A stretch of DNA of 64,000 bases from Anagrus nilaparvatae (GCA_022575985.1 JAKSXM010000132.1:1860001-1924000), one strand, 5' to 3'; counted from the first letter of the stretch, positions 1-11,420 are shown. Notes: generated from the letters alone by a model not told the origin. Translations and numbers: made by a program.

Positions 1-2260
1 CCTTAGTTGTGTAATGGAACATTAATCATGGAACTGTTCAAGTGTCAAAGCTCTTGTAATGGAATTTCGTAAAATAAAATTTTTTACTGGTTAGATGTGT
101 CTTGTGTTTTTCTCTGATTGGATTAGAATTTTGATTATCCATGTATGCAATTATTGTTCTTTATATTTGATAAGATCTGGGAGTTTTTTTCCTGGGTTAC
201 TTTAATCTGCTTTTTTCGTTTTTTCAAGTTAAAATAAGGTTTTCGAAAGCTAAATTAAGAAAATAATTATTTATTATTTTTCTTTGCTTGGAGTAATGAA
301 AAATTCTTTAATTTTATGATTTCCTTACCTTGTTACTCCATTTTACCCTGATTTCTCCTATATAAGAAAAAAATATTTTTCTATCATTAACATATAAAAA
401 ATATGTAAAAAAGATGTAATCTGAAAAAAAAATTGGTATTTCGTATAATAAAAGAATACTTAAATAAATCTCGAGATTTTTACGGGAGAATTTAAGGAGG
501 AGAGAATGAAATTTCGAATTGAGTAAGTAGCATAGAAGAGATCCTCTAATATAGGGCTTAAAACTCGTGACAGCTTCAACAACTGCAAGAAGCCACTCTC
601 TGCAAGAGCTGATAAACATATATATGCAACTCTATGAATTATAGTATTATGCAGTCATCGAAGTACATTAAGTTATCGATTAATTTTCAAATATATGAAA
701 ATTTACATGTTGTAGTACACTAAAGGGAATATTGCAGATGTAAGAGATGGCTTGTGTTATTGATTTAACGTTCTTCGTGTAAGTATTAGACTTTGTTTTA
801 ATTATGTTACGTTTACTCTTGTTCGATCTAATTCTATTTTATTCTCCCATCTGAATATTTATAATCATACGAGTAAATAATTATAATAAAATAAATACAC
901 ATGTTTTATCAGACGTTAAAATGGAAAATTCAAGATTTATATTTATATATGAGGGATTCTACACCAACTCGGACAAACTATTTTTACAAATTCTAAAGTT
1001 GAAAGTCAAAATTTAATAAAAGTTCATTTGTTTAAATTTTTTTGTTGTATAAAGAACCAAATTATGGTTGATTAATTTATCCCGAGGATATTTTTCGAGG
1101 GGGTCCAAATAAGTTACAAAAAAAGAAATCTAAAGCCTCATTAGAAGAAAATCAAGCCTCTAAATTTTGAGATATTTAAGCTCAAAGACAAAATTGTAAA
1201 ATAATGATTTTCAAACCATCTTGTAAACCTTGGATGCAAATCCGGCGGGAAATTTCTTATAAGTAACTAAAAGGAAAATATTTCTATATCTTCCGGTTTA
1301 AATTTTTCATAGTAAAATAAGCATTTGGCAGCGATAGTAAGCAAATTTATTTCTTAAAAAACCAAAAATTTTAAATTTTCTATGTTTTGTACAGATTCTT
1401 TTTCAAAATTTGTATCTTCTAAAATGGGTTGAAGAATGTGATTGCACTTTTGGCAATTATCAGAGAGATCCATATCTCTACCACTTATAATATTTATCCA
1501 AGGTAGACCGAGAAACTGCGAAAGCACAGTAAAGCTTAAAACTTACCAATCTGATATACATCCTCCAAGTTTTTTATAGTACGTTTACTGTGTATAGAAG
1601 AGATAATAATTTAATGAATTTTATTTTTGCTAAGTCTAAACTAATTGATAATACTTAATTTTTCCTAATAATTATGCATTAACTATAAATTGATTTTTTT
1701 TATGTGTATTAAAATTACATAAATATTTTAATGAAAGAAAAAAAAATTAGTACTGCAACAGTCTAGAGAATATTTGTTTATTTTCTACCTTTTCATCAAA
1801 ATATTTTTAATTAAAAATTTTACATAAAATTCAACATGCATTCAATATATATCTGCAATATTTATATTTACACAAAATAGAAAAAAAAGAAAGAGAGAGA
1901 GAGAAGGAGAATAGGTACAAAGTAAATAAATTTAAAGCAATTTAAGGGAGGTTTATACAGTACGAGAGTATATTCAGTGAGTAAAAATTTAAAGTCAACT
2001 ATAGAGATTGCAGTTTTAGTATTCTTGTATTTATTTATACAAAGTTCTAGATTTTCCAAAACGCTTTCCTTGATATTTAGGTCAGTGTAATCGAATTCAA
2101 GAAGCGAATTCATATTCAACAGCATAAACGGACACAGAAATAAAATATTTGCCAACGATGAAAATAAAAACAAGTTAATAAATAAAAAAATCTTGAAAAA
2201 AATTGATTTAAAAAAAAAAAATTCGAATATTAGGTTGAACTAGTTTTGTAAGATTTTTAA
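1..2260. other. Gene-free AT-rich stretch
   Basis: No convincing coding sequence is seen. The open frames on the - strand at 314-619 and 1868-2173 are AT-rich, lack recognisable motifs and look like chance. A short GA-rich simple repeat lies at about 1885-1913. The stretch ends where the non-LTR retrotransposon remnant begins. Confidence 0.5.
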
Positions 2261-2267
2261 TTTAATT

Positions 2268-2591
2268 ATGAAATTTAATGCAAAGCAACCTGATAATAAT
2301 AGGAACACGAACAAATTTAGAAAAAAATGGATGACATCTAGAATTTATAACTCAATTTTACATAAGGAATTCTTATATAATCTAAGTAAAAATAATAAAG
2401 AGAATCAAACTCTAGAAATGGAATACAAGAAATATTATGACAAATTACTAAATAAAATGATCTCCGCAGCAAAAAGATCCGACGAGATAAAAGAGGCCAA
2501 CAACAAGTGTCATGATCCGGAAAAAAATGTGGAACTTTATCAGCACAAAACTGGGAAGAAACAAAAAATCAAATACCATAGACCATGTTGA
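2268..2591 (+). pseudogene. Linker between endonuclease and RT, retrotransposon ORF2 fragment
   Basis: The open frame contains a segment starting KKWMTSRI followed by Lys/Asn/Tyr-rich helical sequence (MEYKKYYDKLLNKMISAAKR). This is the conserved stretch just before the RT in Jockey/CR1-like LINEs. The first Met is not a true start. The homology continues in another frame at 2592-2700 (FNDYFIDVGKNL), which is the usual sequence right before the RT fingers, so a frameshift separates the two. Confidence 0.7.
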
Positions 2592-2712
2592 TATTAGACC
2601 ATATCCATAATAATCAAAAAATCACAGACTCCCATGATATGGTAAATATCTTTAATGATTATTTTATTGACGTTGGTAAAAACCTTACTATAATGCGTAT
2701 GCTAATGTACAA

Positions 2713-3438
2713 ATGGAACCATATTTACCTGAATTCAATAGTAACACCATATATCTAAATTACACATCCAAAAATGAAATTGAAGATATTATTTATAAAC
2801 TACGAGATAAACAAGGTGGCGTTGATGGTATATCTACAAGGGTAATTAAGTGGCTTAGTAACAAAATATCAACTGTATTGGAACACATATTTAATAAATG
2901 TATCTATCTGGGTTTTTGGTCAACTTCACTCAAAACAGCTGATATAATTCCAATATATAAAGATGGAGCCAAAAACATCACCAGTAATTATAGGCCAATT
3001 GCCTTAATCTCCAATATTGCTAAAATTTTTGAAAAAATTGTTTTGATCAGGCTGCAAAACTTCCTACTTGAAAATAATATCATAAAAGATAATCAATTTG
3101 GCTTTATGAAAAACAAAGGAACTGAAAACGCTCTAGCTTTCGTCTCTAACCTGATTTACTCAAATCTAAACCAGAATAAAGCAGTAATTGGGACCTTCTT
3201 GGACTTGAGTAAAGCATTTGACACTGTGGACCACAATATTTTATTGCAGAAACTATACAGGTATGGGATCAGATGTCTGGCGTACGATCTATTTAAAAGT
3301 TACCTATCAAATAGAAAGCAGTGTGTTAAGATCAATGAAACTTATGGATATTATAAGGAACTAAATAAAATAGCGGTATCGCAAGGTAGTATTTTGGGAC
3401 CAGTTTTATTTATCATTTACATAAATGATCTCTTATAA
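2713..3438 (+). pseudogene. Reverse transcriptase domain, truncated before the YADD box
   Basis: The frame holds the LINE RT blocks in order: a GGVDGIS segment, RPIALISNIAKIFEKI, a QFGF motif, the first catalytic Asp in the FLDLSKAFDTVDH block, then SQGSILGPVLFIIYINDLL. The following block with the two catalytic Asp residues (F/YADD) should come about 15 residues later but is absent: after INDLL the frame runs into an 18-bp direct repeat and stops. The protein could not be active. Neighbouring frames upstream and downstream belong to the same dead element. Confidence 0.85.
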
Positions 3439-4048
3439 TATTAATATCTCTTATAATATAATCTTTAATATTAATATTACCATAAACTGTGAAACAATAT
3501 CCAGAACACACACTATTAAGTATTTGGATGTAATATTTGATTGCAGAATGAGATGGGTAGAACACATTAAATACATCACAAAAAAATCAAGATACTTTTT
3601 ATACATTTTATACAAGTTTAGATATTGGAATAAAAAAATATTAACTTCAATGTATTATGACTTTTTTTATAGCATTATAACTTATGGACTACTAACTTGG
3701 GGAGGAGCTTATAAAAATAGCTTAGGACCAATATTGAACCTTCAACAAAGAGTCATTATGATATTAAATAATAGAGAAAAAAACTTGGTAGATATAGAAG
3801 ATTTTTACAAAATACATGCATTAGTTTATAACTATCATGATCTAAAAACATCATTCCAAAAAAGTACTAGCAAAACAAGGCATAAATTAATCCCAATACT
3901 TAAACATAAGAAAAAATTAGCTACAAAAAACCATAACTTAGAAGCAATAAAACTTTTTAATAAATTACTAGAACATTTCAAAACTTTCTCCATCTCTAAT
4001 AAAAGCATCAAGAAGAAAATGATACTATTTTTAACACATGAGAACTAA
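3425..4048 (+). pseudogene. Post-RT C-terminal region of non-LTR ORF2
   Basis: From about 3500 the frame reads TIKYLDVIFDCRMRWVEHI, the classic KYLGVxxDxxLxWxxHI block that follows the RT thumb, and later LTWGGAYKN and LQQRVIMI, matching the LQRRAIRII-type region of LINE ORF2. Its first 20 or so codons are AT-repeat readthrough (ISYNINISYNII) and not homologous. It is in a different frame from the RT fragment, consistent with the deletion that removed the catalytic box. Confidence 0.75.
3428..3462. repeat. 18-bp tandem direct repeat at a deletion junction
   Basis: The sequence ATCTCTTATAATATTAAT (3428-3445) is followed directly by a near copy (3446-3462). It sits where the RT catalytic block is missing and where the frame changes, so it is probably the scar of a replication-slippage or repair event. 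The causal link is inference. Confidence 0.6.
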
Positions 4049-4386
4049 ATTATCACATCTATAACATGCAGCACTTCAAACTAAATTCGATTTAAAAGAT
4101 GACTTTTGGACGTATAAAGAAATATTATAAATTTTTTATAAAACTTTCAAATTAAATTGTTATTAATATATTATTTGACTTTATGTATTGTTACATGAAT
4201 TTAATTTTGTTAAAAATTTTATGTATATATATTCTTAATATTTTCTATTAATTTTCTATACTATTTTTCATATGTAAATATTATATTGTTAACTTTTTGT
4301 AATTTTTCAGTACCCAAGCACAGCTCTTTGACAGAGCTCTTTTGGGATATTTCAAGTATTGTACTGAACAAAATAAATAAATAAAC

Positions 4387-5940
4387 CTAGTTTTTATCAT
4401 ATTGCAAAAGATGTATGAATACTTTTGTCTCTGATGAAATCGATTTGTTGATTAAATTAAGCCAAATGCTTAGTACCTTTATTGAAAGAAAATCTGTAAC
4501 GTTACTTGTAACTAGAATGTATAGATTATGCTAATTATAATTCACAGGTCGTTTGCTTTACAAACGACAATATTTATAATTTAATACTCTATATGCGTCT
4601 ATTTAGTATCGTAAAGTCTTTTGATACAAATTTCGCATATTATTTTACTTTTAACTCAAACAAAGCATAATATGCCTGTTAGGCTTTGTCTCCGATTGTT
4701 AATTTATTGCTCGTTTTCAATTATGCGCTATATCAACAACGTAATGGTTATTATTTAAAGAAAATAGTGCATATTACTAATTTCATAATTTTTTAGAGAA
4801 TTTTTTTTCTAATTTCATTCAAAAGCATATTATTGAAGCTTTTTATAAATACGCTGTGGCATGAGGTCAAGTGTCCCGTTTAAGTTATTGTATAAGACTG
4901 TAAAAATAACTCAAATCTGCAGTTCATTTTTCCAAGATTTTTTCAGTACCCACATGACCTCAAGCTATTCATTTTTCGAAAATTGTTTGAAATTTTTCAC
5001 TTCTTATCATTTTTGCGGTCTAAAACCAAGAAAAAATTGTTTTATGATGTCATTACTATATTTTTGCCTGAATATGTTTTTACGTATGGGCAGATCTTTC
5101 TCAAGCCAGTCACACCTGTGTCCAAATTTTAATTTTCTCAAATTGACGAGAAAAGGATCTAGTTTTCTATTCTCATTGGCCTTTTCAACTCTGTAAATCT
5201 AAAGTATACATTTTAGGCACTGAGCTGCGACAGGTCGAAATTTAAAAACCAGAAAAAGAAAAATAAAAATAGATTAATAGATTAATGGTAAATTTTTTGA
5301 AATTCTTAATTAATTAAAACGAAGAAAACGGAAAAGACCATCTGGGCGTTAGAAACTTTATTTTTCAAAAAGTTTAATAGTGCCTTGTAGTTTTTAAAAA
5401 ATGTCAACTTTGACTGTTGTTATTTCTGAACTTACAGACCCAGATTAAAAATGTTATACCCCAAAATCGTAATCTTTTGTTATACATATAATAAGTGTGT
5501 TGAACAGTATAGAGGATTACAACAGTTTCGGATTTACAATTTTTCGGTATTACTTCTCAGCTGATGTCACGTAAAACGTACGTTGACTTGCAGATGGACT
5601 TTTCCGATTGAGCTGTAACTATTCACAGTTGATTTTATATAAAAGCATAAAAACTCGCTCGTAAATTTACCTGGAAATAGTTTACGATAGTAAATTCCAG
5701 GCAATTCGAATTATTAAACCGTTTTCTTAAATTTTATTTAAAAAGCCGAAAAATCAAAAAATGTAAGCCGTTCTGGCTGTAGCTCATAACTCTGAAAGGG
5801 CCGCTTCAAATAAATTTAAACTGGGGATGAAAACAGAGCACATTAATATGAGTTTGGGTTATTTCACATTGGAAAAACTTATAGCAATAAATAGTAAAAT
5901 TTTCCAATTTTTAGTATAAATCTTAGTAAAAATGATTTAA
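4387..5940. other. Gene-free stretch with one weak open segment
   Basis: AT-rich unique-looking DNA. A small hairpin (GTCGTTT/AAACGAC) lies at about 4549-4570. On the - strand, 5193-5007 is open for about 60 codons directly after a TTTACAG splice-acceptor-like sequence and has mixed amino-acid composition (for example FGHRCDWLEKDLP), unlike the poly-Lys/Phe noise elsewhere. No family was recognised and stops follow at once, so it is kept only as a possible exon or transposon relic. Confidence 0.3.
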
Positions 5941-6060
5941 AAGGAAGATAAATAAATGCCTGGGATTTTGAAAAATTCGATTTGGCTGGATTCAGTATGT
6001 TAAAATATGTCAATTTTTATGTTTCTAGATTAAAAACTATTGAAATAGCAGCTGTTTTTT
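5941..6060. repeat. Single arm related to the palindrome at 7.5-8.0 kb
   Basis: This segment (GGCTGGATTCAGTATGT, then a TTTCTAGATTAAAAACTATT block, then AGCAGCTGTTTTTT) parallels the arms of the palindrome at 7508-7978 in order and spacing. Only one arm was found here, so it is probably a decayed or half copy of the same element family. Confidence 0.5.
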
Positions 6061-6597
6061 GTATTAATATTATTTTAAAGAAAAATCAAGGTAATTTTTT
6101 TACACATAATAAATAAGTTTGTATATGAAGAAAATATCTTTATATTTTTAGCACAAGACATTTTTATTTTACTAAGTCGTTTAAGGATCACTGTGATTTA
6201 ATTATTCTCCTTACCCTTATGAGCTTTAGTTAATCTTTTCTAGAGTTCTTACACTCTAATCTTGTCAACTTTTTTTCTTGCAAATTTAAAAGTCAAGATA
6301 AAGGGTTGATAAAAAAGTTTAGTAACAATGTATAGCAGCTAATAAAATTATGTAATTTTTTAAATCCGCATCTTCGTAAAAAAGTAATTTCAATTAATTA
6401 AAATAAAAAATAATAATCCTTACAAATTCACAAAAACTTGAATTGAAAAAGGTTTCAATTAACAGTCGTTGATGTATTTACAAACTTTGTTTACCTGTAC
6501 ATCAAATTACAAGCAATATTTTTAATTGAAAATCAGAACGATATGAAAACAATTGAAATCCTAGCAAAAACTATATTGTGGTTCGTCAGTCTAAATG

Positions 6598-6649
6598 TAA
6601 CCGCAAACGAAATCCTGAACGAACAATCAAACTTGTGTTTGCGGTTATA
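6598..6649. repeat. Short inverted repeat (hairpin)
   Basis: GTAACCGCAAACGAA is mirrored about 25 bp later by GTTTGCGGTTATAGTTAC, giving a stem of roughly 11 bp with a GC-rich core in an AT-rich setting. It could be a tiny MITE remnant; no target duplication was identified. Confidence 0.5.
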
Positions 6650-6819
6650 GTTACAAAATAAATATTTTCTCATTATAACTCGCTAATTTATTATAAAAAC
6701 TTGAAAATAATTTTCTGGCTAAGTTTACATAAATATTAAAATATAATAAAAAGAAAAATTTTTTAAATTCTAAACTTTTTACTTAAACATTATAGTAAAT
6801 TTTCGCTAATAATACACCA

Positions 6820-6915
6820 GAGTAATATTTCCCTGGCGTTTCGGGACGATGTTCTATGAATAATTCGCGAGGCGTGACCGAGCGAAAAGCCATGAGCTTA
6901 AAATCTTTATATCGG
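6820..6915. other. CpG-bearing patch of unknown nature
   Basis: Within AT-rich DNA, this patch is CpG-rich (CTGGCGTTTCGGGACGATG, then TTCGCGAGGCGTGACCGAGCG). On the - strand GAAACGCCAG can pair with CTGGTGTA nearby. It resembles a transposon end rather than a host promoter, but no partner end was found. No gene is associated. Confidence 0.3.
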
Positions 6916-7079
6916 CTTTCGCACGCTTTAATATACTCATCTGATTATTTATTCACAAGGCCAATGGAAAAACGGAAGTTTGTGTTAGTTTTAAATGCAC
7001 GAGTCAAAGGAGAAAAAATATATAGAAAAACATAACCTTTGCGCCCTATAATACATCTATCAAACTGTCGGTTATATTC

Positions 7080-7500
7080 ATTGGTGCATCCATCGATGCA
7101 ATATTTTTTTTTTATTGCTTATATGTTTATTTTTTGCAGCTTTTTTTTTGTTTTATATATTTTCTTTGTTCAGTTATTATTTTATATATCCTATATATCA
7201 CTGCTCTCTTTTACTGGTTATTTTTTTCTCTCGACAAAAAAAAAATACATACATAAAGTGATAAGAGAAATATTTTTTTTTTTTGGTTATTATATTATTT
7301 TATTTTTTTTTATTGTGTCCCTATTTAACGACATATTTTCCTGTGCACGCTCTTTTCTCTTGACTTGTTATTTTGTGCGATGCGCTCACTATTTCAATAT
7401 ATATAAATACATAATAGCTATATTAAATGCAAGAGACTTGAAGTATTTTTCTTTTTTTTTTTCAAGCATTTTGTCATTTTTTTTCGTTCCATAATAATAG
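7080..7500. repeat. T-rich low-complexity block
   Basis: Long runs of T broken by short mixed sequence. It keeps one + frame open for about 150 codons, giving a Phe/Tyr/Ile string with no signal peptide logic or motif, and is best taken as low-complexity DNA, not a gene. Confidence 0.7.
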
Positions 7501-7507
7501 CATATAT

Positions 7508-7978
7508 GAGAGATTCTTAGCGAAACTGACCTAAGCGATAGGTAAAAATCTTGGATCTTGGAAAAACCAACTGGACTGGATTAAGTACGTAAAAATATGA
7601 TACGATGTCGGTTTTAAAGGTTCTAGGTTTAATAGTTTAGAGATAGCAGTACGATATTCCGGCTTTTCTTGAAGTTTTTCCGAAAAACTGATGGCAGATT
7701 AGGATTTAGCGAGAAATTTTAATTTAACCCTATAAAAATTGTTTTTTAGTTGTATGTATGACGCAAAAAAATAAAATTGAAAAATCAGCTCAGATTTTTG
7801 CAGCAAGTTTGAAACCATTTTTAAAGTCAAAAAACAGCTACCATTTCGAAACTAATGAACCTAGAACCTTAAAAATTGGCACAGTATCCTATTTTCACAT
7901 ACTGAACTCAGTCCAATCAATTTTTTAGGTTCCCAGACTTTTATCTATCGCTCAGGTCAGTTTCACTAAGAATGACTC
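7508..7978. mobile_element. Palindromic MITE (~470 bp) flanked by ATAT
   Basis: The left arm from 7508 (GAGAGATTCTTAGCGAAACT) is mirrored by the right arm ending at 7978 (AGTTTCACTAAGAATGACTC). The two match, imperfectly, for about 150 bp including CTAAGCGATAGGTAAAA and GGTTCTAGGTT. Both ends are flanked by ATAT (7504-7507 and 7979-7982), which fits a short target-site duplication. No coding capacity. A single related arm lies at 5941-6060. Confidence 0.75.
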
Positions 7979-8589
7979 ATATACATTATAGTCTTCATGT
8001 ACTTTCCGGTATTTATTGTCACACCTCTTCTTTTATCGGTATTTCATTTATTTATTTTTCTTTTTATTTTATATAGGAAACTATTTGTTTTGTTTATTTA
8101 TAAATACACGTAATTTCACAGCTACTTCGTTATTTATATAAATACCCGTGTATTATATTACTTATATAAAAACATATTTTTCAAGCTTTGAATTCTTTAG
8201 AGCTTTATTGAAAATTTTTTATTTTTATTATGCATACGCTGTGCGTATCCGGGAAACTTGAATTAGAGAGAGGATAGGGAAAGCTCAAAGGAGGTGTAAG
8301 CTGTAGTGAAGATCAGGGAACAAGGAAGGAGGAAAAATTATTCTACCAATGTAAGATTAAGATGCCAAGAAACTTTGGAAAATCATTTAATTAACTGATA
8401 GGGCTTTAAGTTTAAGAGTATGTTCTTTTTTTTATCAGTGTAAAACATTTTATTAGACTATTTTAAATTTGCAAACATCAACAATGTGGGGAACCGATTT
8501 GAAAAAAATGAGACCAACCGCAAGGTATAAATTAAGTTTCTAGGCATAGCAACACTTTTTAAAAGTTAGCCTAAAAGTTTTTATCTGAT

Positions 8590-8735
8590 GTATCCCTGCT
8601 TTTCGAATTCCAGGAGGTCTATTCATTCAAGTACACTAATGATATGGGTGACGTTGACTTTTCAACTAATATTCCAGTCAAAATACGAGAGGGAATTGTA
8701 CTTTTACTGGCAATCACCAGATTCGGCCTTCTATA
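8590..8735 (+). repeat. Partial satellite-like monomer, left of an MITE insertion
   Basis: The last ~40 bp (ACTGGCAATCACCAGATTCG and on) match the start of the monomers at 12.6 kb (GCCGCCACCAGATTTGG). The monomer is interrupted at 8734-8735 by the TA-flanked element and resumes at 9786. Confidence 0.5.
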
Positions 8736-9783
8736 CACGGCCAGGCTGCTTTGCTTGAATTGCTTGAAATTTCAAGCAAGCTGCTTGAAAATTCAAGCAA
8801 TCAATTAAATCAGATAAAAAATACCGTAGGAATGCTTAAATTTAATTCCCCTCTCTTTTTTTTAAGAGTGCTTTTATGTTATCCAAAGGAAATTGGGGGT
8901 AGGTAAATTAAGATGAAACAGAGTCGCATGTTTAAAAAAAATTCAATATTGATGTTTAGATAAAAACTAAATTTTCCAAGCATATTTATGAATAAATTAA
9001 TTGTCAAAAAAGTATGTTAAAAAAATTTCTTATTTTTTAAAAATAATTTCTGTTTCATTAAATGCGTATAAATTTGTAATTTTATAATGTAGATTCTGTA
9101 ATTTTAAAGCTTATATTACAAATATTTTTGTTTATTTTTGCTCAATGCCTGCAATTTTTAATAATCGCAATAATTTTATATTATTAATAAAAATATTTAT
9201 AATTAAATAAAAATATAAGTTTTTTAAATTTTCCAACTTATTTTATGCAAAATTTATTGTTTTAAGTTAATTGATTTCTTGATTAATAAATTAAAATTAA
9301 TTTTTTTTATACTAATTAAAATTCTAATTAGTTTAATTATTAAAAAATAATCATTCAAAATTACCGAAATTTTATCTCAAATCTATGTGGGTAGACTTAA
9401 ATGAAGTGAGTGCGATTTCTATCAATGGTCGGGTCTTCAAAACTGCCCCGAAGTGTTTTTTTCTGAAAGTACTACCAAAAATAAGTCACCAGCCCAATTT
9501 TTAGCCTTCCAGAGCAAAATCTCGATTTTGTGTTTTGGACTTTTGTAAAAAAAGTAAGAAAAATGAGTCATAATTTTTTTTATTATTGCTGTAAAAAACT
9601 TACATTAGCATAAAAATTTTTTTCCCTTTAGGTCCGGATAGGAAATTTCCCTGGCTATCCGATTCCGGGGTTAAAAATTTATTTTGAGTAGCCCATGCGT
9701 GAGGAATCGCTAAGATAGGCTGTTTTTCTAACCAGGCTTAAAATTTTCCTTAAAACTCATATAAGCAAAGCAGCCTGGCCGTG
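8736..9783. mobile_element. MITE with CACGGCCAGGC termini and TA duplication, copy 1
   Basis: Terminal inverted repeats CACGGCCAGGCTGCTTTGCT / AGCAAAGCAGCCTGGCCGTG, flanked on both sides by TA (8734-8735, 9784-9785), the Tc1/mariner-type signature. Near the left end the motif TTGAAATTTCAAGCAA and its mirror are repeated, giving local hairpins. No open frame. The left ~350 bp are closely similar to the copy at 51021-52061 (shared AATACCGTAG, CAGAGTCGCATGTTTAAAAA). The flanks join into one satellite-like monomer, so this element inserted into that repeat. Confidence 0.85.
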
Positions 9784-9785
9784 TA

Positions 9786-9912
9786 GGTTTTTTGGGAATC
9801 ACGAAAATCGGGTTCTTTTCCATGAGACATGTGTGGAATACCCTTCAATTTTCAAAATCTACCCCCAAGCAGCGGTGTTTTTGTTATTTTTGCATTTTAA
9901 ATGTTAAGATTC
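9786..9912 (+). repeat. Satellite-like monomer between two insertions
   Basis: Begins GGTTTTTTGGGAATCACGAA, matching the monomer starts at 11240, 12681 and 12814. It is bounded on the left by the TA element and on the right by the 8-bp duplication of the fold-back element, so both insertions lie within one or two neighbouring monomers. Confidence 0.65.
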
Positions 9913-9920
9913 GATTTATA

Positions 9921-11230
9921 ATGTCATTGAAGTCTGGAACGTTCATGGAAAAATTCCCAACCTAAAAATGAAAAAAAAAAATTATTTTAAAAAGAGGGAA
10001 ATTCATAAGTTGGTTTTTGCTTAAAATTTTAGCAGTAAATGATTCCTGGTTGCAAAAGCTACAAAATAAAAATAAAAATATCATTTTTGAATCCCGGCAA
10101 ACGGTAATAAATGTAAAAATAAAATTTTCAAGAATTCTTTGTATTTCGTTTTTTCTTACATTAGGAATAATATGCAAAAAAATCATTTGCGATAGTTTTC
10201 TCTTTCAAATTTAGAATAATTTGGTCACACTTTTTTATGATTTTAAGTCCGGCAAAGATATTTTAAGTCTAAACATAAAAAAACTTGTATAGGTTAGAAT
10301 CATGTTTTTTAAATTTTTCTTTATAATAATTAGGGATTTTGTAAAAAAAACTCTTATCCACATGAGCATTTTTAATAAATACTTAGTTCTACCAAGTTAT
10401 ACAGATGCACAAGCCTGGAATGCGTTTTTGTTACTGTAAAATATTTAAACATCTCTTTAAAATTTTAAGTTTGAGTGTAAGTAACGACATCCTCCATAAC
10501 CCTACGCACAGGTTTTTTATTATCCTTTATCCATTAGAATTATAAATTTTTTAATTAATTATGGATCGTACTTAAAACGAGATAATCAAGGCTATAAGGA
10601 TTATTGTTATAAAAAATAATTTGCTTATTTTGTTATATTTTATTTTTCTTCATTACAAATTTGACTTCCGGTTACATAGTTGGTACCACTGTGCACTTTT
10701 AGCACATCAATTAGGTTGTAATAAAAACGCATTCCAGGTTTGTGCATCCATATAACTTGGTAGAACTAAGTATTTATTAAAAATGCTCATGTGGATAAGA
10801 GTTTTTTTTACAAAATCCCTAATTATTATAAAGAAAAATTTTAAAAACATAATTCTAACCTATACAAGTTTTTTTATTTTTAGACTTAAAATATCTTTGC
10901 CGGGCTTAAAATCATAAAAAAGTGTGACCAAATTATTCTAAATTTGAAAGAGAAAACTATCGCAAATGATTTTTTTGCATATTATTCCTAATGTAAGAAA
11001 AAACGAAATACAAAGAATTCTTGAAAATTTTATTTTTACATTTATTACCGTTTGCCTGGATTCAAAAATGATATTTTTATTTTTATTTTGTAGCTTTTGC
11101 AACCAGGAATCATTTACTGCTAAAATTTTAAGCAAAAATCCACTTATGAATTTCCCTCTCTTTAAAATAATTTTTTTTTTCATTTTTAGGTTGGGAATTT
11201 TTCCATGAACGTTCCAGACTTCAATGACAT
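9921..11230. mobile_element. Long fold-back element with 8-bp target duplication
   Basis: Two arms of about 515 bp (9921-10435 and 10718-11230) are near-perfect inverse copies around a 282-bp spacer. The outermost ~50 bp are identical by eye (ATGTCATTGAAGTCTGGAAC at both ends). The element is flanked by the same 8 bases, GATTTATA, at 9913-9920 and 11231-11238. An 8-bp duplication is the size made by hAT and P-type transposases, but the ends are not the usual hAT CAGGG type. The short mirrored open frames in the arms (about 75-80 codons) encode Phe/Ile-rich strings and are not considered genes. High arm identity implies recent movement or arm-to-arm conversion. Confidence 0.9.
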
Positions 11231-11238
11231 GATTTATA

Positions 11239-11420
11239 TGGGTTTTTTGGGTCGCTGAACAAGAATTTTGGGGAATTTTTTGTTAAAAATTAATTTCTCA
11301 CCCTTAAATTAGCAAAAACTACTCCTAAAAGGGGTTTTTTGCTATTTTCACTCTGTAAGAGGGATAAGCGCGAATCATCCAAAGTCCCTAAGCCCGGATT
11401 ATCTAAGTCGGAATATTAAG
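11239..11420 (+). repeat. Satellite-like monomer, right of the fold-back element
   Basis: GGGTTTTTTGGGTCGCTGAA at 11240, then CACCCTTAAATTAGCAAAAA and CTCCTAAAAGGGG, the same order of blocks as in the 12.6-13.2 kb monomers. With the fold-back element removed it joins the monomer at 9786-9912. Confidence 0.7.

Larger units (their letters stand above)
2268..4386 (+). mobile_element. Non-LTR retrotransposon remnant, Jockey/CR1-like, 5'-truncated
   Basis: Reading frames resembling the region upstream of the reverse transcriptase (RT), the RT itself and the post-RT region follow one another in the order expected for ORF2 of a Jockey/CR1-type LINE, but in three different frames. The endonuclease was not found, so the copy is 5'-truncated. 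After the last coding part comes an AT-rich 3' UTR with a small hairpin at about 4319-4350 (arms AGCTCTTTGACAGAGCT) and a tail of AATAAA-type repeats at 4370-4385, the usual end of such elements. The copy is dead: frameshifts at about 2592 and 2700 and loss of the RT catalytic motif near 3438. Clade assignment is by motif memory only. Confidence 0.85.

Noticed and set aside
6780..6880. Possible hammerhead at CGAAACGCCAG (- strand), where GAAAC is followed by a good stem III and GTA
   Set aside because: No CTGATGA-like box is found upstream at the needed distance, so the core is incomplete; kept only as a CpG patch.
7039..7494. 151-codon + frame, longest unassigned frame in the first 10 kb
   Set aside because: It is a translation of T-runs (Phe/Tyr/Ile string) with no motif; low-complexity DNA easily keeps such a frame open.
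9962..11208. Two pairs of mirrored 65-81 codon frames that look like a duplicated small gene
   Set aside because: They are the same palindrome arm read four ways; the similarity is explained by the fold-back element, and the products are Phe/Ile-rich with no domain.
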